Shown here: positions 5,572 through 6,641 of the stretch, in pieces
Position numbering within the stretch: position 1 is the stretch's first letter
Layout of the letters: every line of letters starts with the position of its first letter
Assembly (NCBI GenBank): GCA_003166055.1
Contig: PMWR01000380.1
Location: 1-6,641 of the forward strand
Length of the DNA stretch: 6,641 bases
Direction: 5' to 3'
Origin: Acidobacteriaceae bacterium
GTDB lineage: Bacteria; Acidobacteriota; Terriglobia; Terriglobales; Acidobacteriaceae
The notes under the pieces: generated by a model
The model's database searches: none
Told to the model about the DNA's origin: nothing
The model's input: only the letters and a program-made list of their open reading frames with translations
Translations under genes and position numbers: made by a program

Positions 5572-6375
5572 TCAAGGTCCGACAACTTCACTGAACGGCG
5601 ATGGCGAATAGCGTCCTTTTGCTGGGTCCCAGCGGAAGACTCTTCTTTGAACCGTCAACTGGCCGTTTAGAGTGCTGCTCCTCGTCTCCTCTATTGCGCG
5701 AGAGCGGGAATGAATGATTGGGATGATGGTGAAGGTACTTCGCCGCGCGATGTCATGAATTCTCTCGGGAGGTTGGTGGTCATCCAGTACCTCTACTGTG
5801 TCGAGTCCAAGTTTGAGCTTTCCCTGCGTGAGAGAAAACACGTTGTAGTTCTGCTGGACGAAACCAGTTCCGTGTTCGTGGCAAGAGTGGTGAATTAGTA
5901 CTTCATCACGGTTTGGATCGTGAATGACGGCGATCTCCATTGAGACGCTGTCGTCATAGTGACAATCGAAGCTTATCCTGTCGGTTACATGCCAACCGTC
6001 GTTTCCTTTCTTCAAGGCATATAGACTCGCGCCTTCAAGACCATCACAGGGCAGAAACATCGCTGCCGAAGATTCTCTTGATTGGGTATGGACAGATTTC
6101 CATTGGGCGTGCAGATCGTCTTCCGGGAAGGAACCGACAAATCTCTTTGCGGTTTCCTGGTCCACTCCCAGGCCAACGAGGCGCTCTACTTCTCCAGGAC
6201 CGTCGTTGAGCCAGTTCTGGATTTCCCAGTCAACGTTGGACGATGGTGGCTTTTCCGATTCGTCCTGTTGGGCATGGATTGCCGAATTGCCTAATGTCGC
6301 GACTCGTGTTGGGGCTGGTTTCTGGATTGGGAGACTGAAAATCATGGCCAGCAAACTAATGACCTGGAGCTTCAT
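5572..6375 (-). CDS. Probable exported protein of unknown function
   Basis: A 267-residue protein I cannot place in a named family. The N-terminus (MKLQVISLLAMIFSLPI) looks like a signal peptide or anchor; cleavage after Ala35 (SAIHA) is possible but not clear. A Pro/Ser/Asp/Glu-rich stretch (about 36-60) is followed by a mixed region with cysteines at 110, 138 and 165 and a histidine-rich motif HHSCHEHGTG (162-171) that might bind a metal. The C-terminus has alternating short hydrophobic segments, suggesting beta structure. ATG 6375 is chosen because it opens directly into the hydrophobic segment. A GTG at 6402 is in frame and has GGAGG only two bases before it, which would add nine residues. 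The coding region appears lower in GC than its neighbours by eye. It is divergent from the DUF2461 gene, 54 bases away. Confidence 0.75.
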   Translation of the reverse strand: MKLQVISLLAMIFSLPIQKPAPTRVATLGNSAIHAQQDESEKPPSSNVDWEIQNWLNDGPGEVERLVGLGVDQETAKRFVGSFPEDDLHAQWKSVHTQSRESSAAMFLPCDGLEGASLYALKKGNDGWHVTDRISFDCHYDDSVSMEIAVIHDPNRDEVLIHHSCHEHGTGFVQQNYNVFSLTQGKLKLGLDTVEVLDDHQPPERIHDIARRSTFTIIPIIHSRSRAIEETRSSTLNGQLTVQRRVFRWDPAKGRYSPSPFSEVVGP

Positions 6376-6429
6376 GGCCACAACTGTACCACCATTTCTC
6401 ACCGCCTCCCGCGTTACACTTCATTTGCT
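6376..6429. other. Short divergent intergenic region
   Basis: These 54 bases separate two divergent start codons, so both promoters must overlap it or lie inside the neighbouring genes. I see no convincing -35/-10 pair. No purine-rich Shine-Dalgarno precedes the plus-strand ATG at 6430. On the minus strand GGAGG (rc of 6405-6409) lies beside the alternative GTG start at 6402. Confidence 0.45.
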
Positions 6430-6641
6430 ATGGCTATCAAAGTGAAATCTACGTCCGCGCCTGCGATCCCTTATCTGCGCCCTGAAGCGCTGAAGTTTCT
6501 CAAGGCCCTCGAAAGGCACAACGACCGCGAATGGTTCAACGAGCGCAAGCCCGTCTACGAGGCCGAGCTGAAAGAGCCGATGCTCGCCATCGTTCGCAAG
6601 ATCACCGACGCAATGACGGACTTCGCTCCCAATCATGTGCG
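6430..6641 (+). CDS. DUF2461 / TIGR02453 family protein, 5' part only
   Basis: The first 70 codons of a gene that continues beyond the window. The segment FLKALERHNDREWFNERK (23-40), followed by PVYEAELKEPML and then DFAPNHV (64-70), is the typical opening of DUF2461 (TIGR02453) proteins, which are usually a little over 200 residues long. The family is widespread in bacteria and has no firmly established biochemical role. Full-length status, catalytic residues and downstream neighbours cannot be judged here. No Shine-Dalgarno precedes the ATG (upstream bases TTCATTTGCT), so translation may be leaderless or rely on weak signals. No other in-frame ATG lies between 6430 and the start of the conserved region. 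Confidence 0.88.
   Translation, partial: MAIKVKSTSAPAIPYLRPEALKFLKALERHNDREWFNERKPVYEAELKEPMLAIVRKITDAMTDFAPNHV

Noticed and set aside
5710..5898. Small plus-strand open frame inside the unknown minus-strand gene
   Set aside because: It is antisense to a longer frame with a signal-peptide-like start and shows no independent support.

Overview
The window looks like chromosomal DNA of a high-GC, Gram-negative-type bacterium. I lean towards Acidobacteriota (class Terriglobia), because the secreted RILGFMPNF-type protein at 3838-4791 and the unnamed protein at 5572-6375 recall families I associate with that phylum. This is recognition from memory, not a search.

Layout from left to right. Positions 1-59 are a fragment of the 5' end of ruvA. 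Positions 104-2737 (minus strand) encode a large membrane protein with a C-terminal patatin-like phospholipase domain. A 345-nt divergent intergenic region follows, with a candidate promoter for the patatin gene and a hairpin next to the ruvA ribosome binding site. An intact ruvA (Holliday-junction-binding subunit) lies at 3083-3673 and is followed by a candidate terminator. Then come a secreted protein of unknown function (3838-4791), a 45-bp fragment of the ruvA 3' end (4820-4864), a zinc-ribbon thioredoxin of the TrxC type (4909-5340), a second, longer and more diverged ruvA 3' fragment (about 5341-5469), an exported protein of unknown function on the minus strand (5572-6375), and the start of a DUF2461-family gene that leaves the window at 6641.

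The main observation is the set of ruvA pieces. Besides the intact gene there are one 5' fragment and two 3' fragments, all on the plus strand and all different in sequence. Each of the three genes nearest ruvA is bounded on both sides by ruvA sequence: the patatin gene lies between two ruvA 5' ends, and the secreted-protein gene and the thioredoxin gene each lie between two ruvA 3' ends. Many differences between fragments and intact gene are synonymous, so the fragments probably come from ruvA alleles that evolved as working genes before being broken. The simplest reading is repeated acquisition of foreign DNA that used ruvA as a homology anchor, or repeated integration at ruvA with the gene restored each time. 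No integrase, transposase or other recombinase gene is visible here.

The genes do not form an obvious pathway. RuvA works in recombination and repair, the thioredoxin in cytoplasmic disulfide reduction, the patatin in lipid hydrolysis at the membrane, and the others are unknown. They look more like cargo collected around ruvA than a functional operon. No tRNA, rRNA, CRISPR array or insertion sequence was seen.
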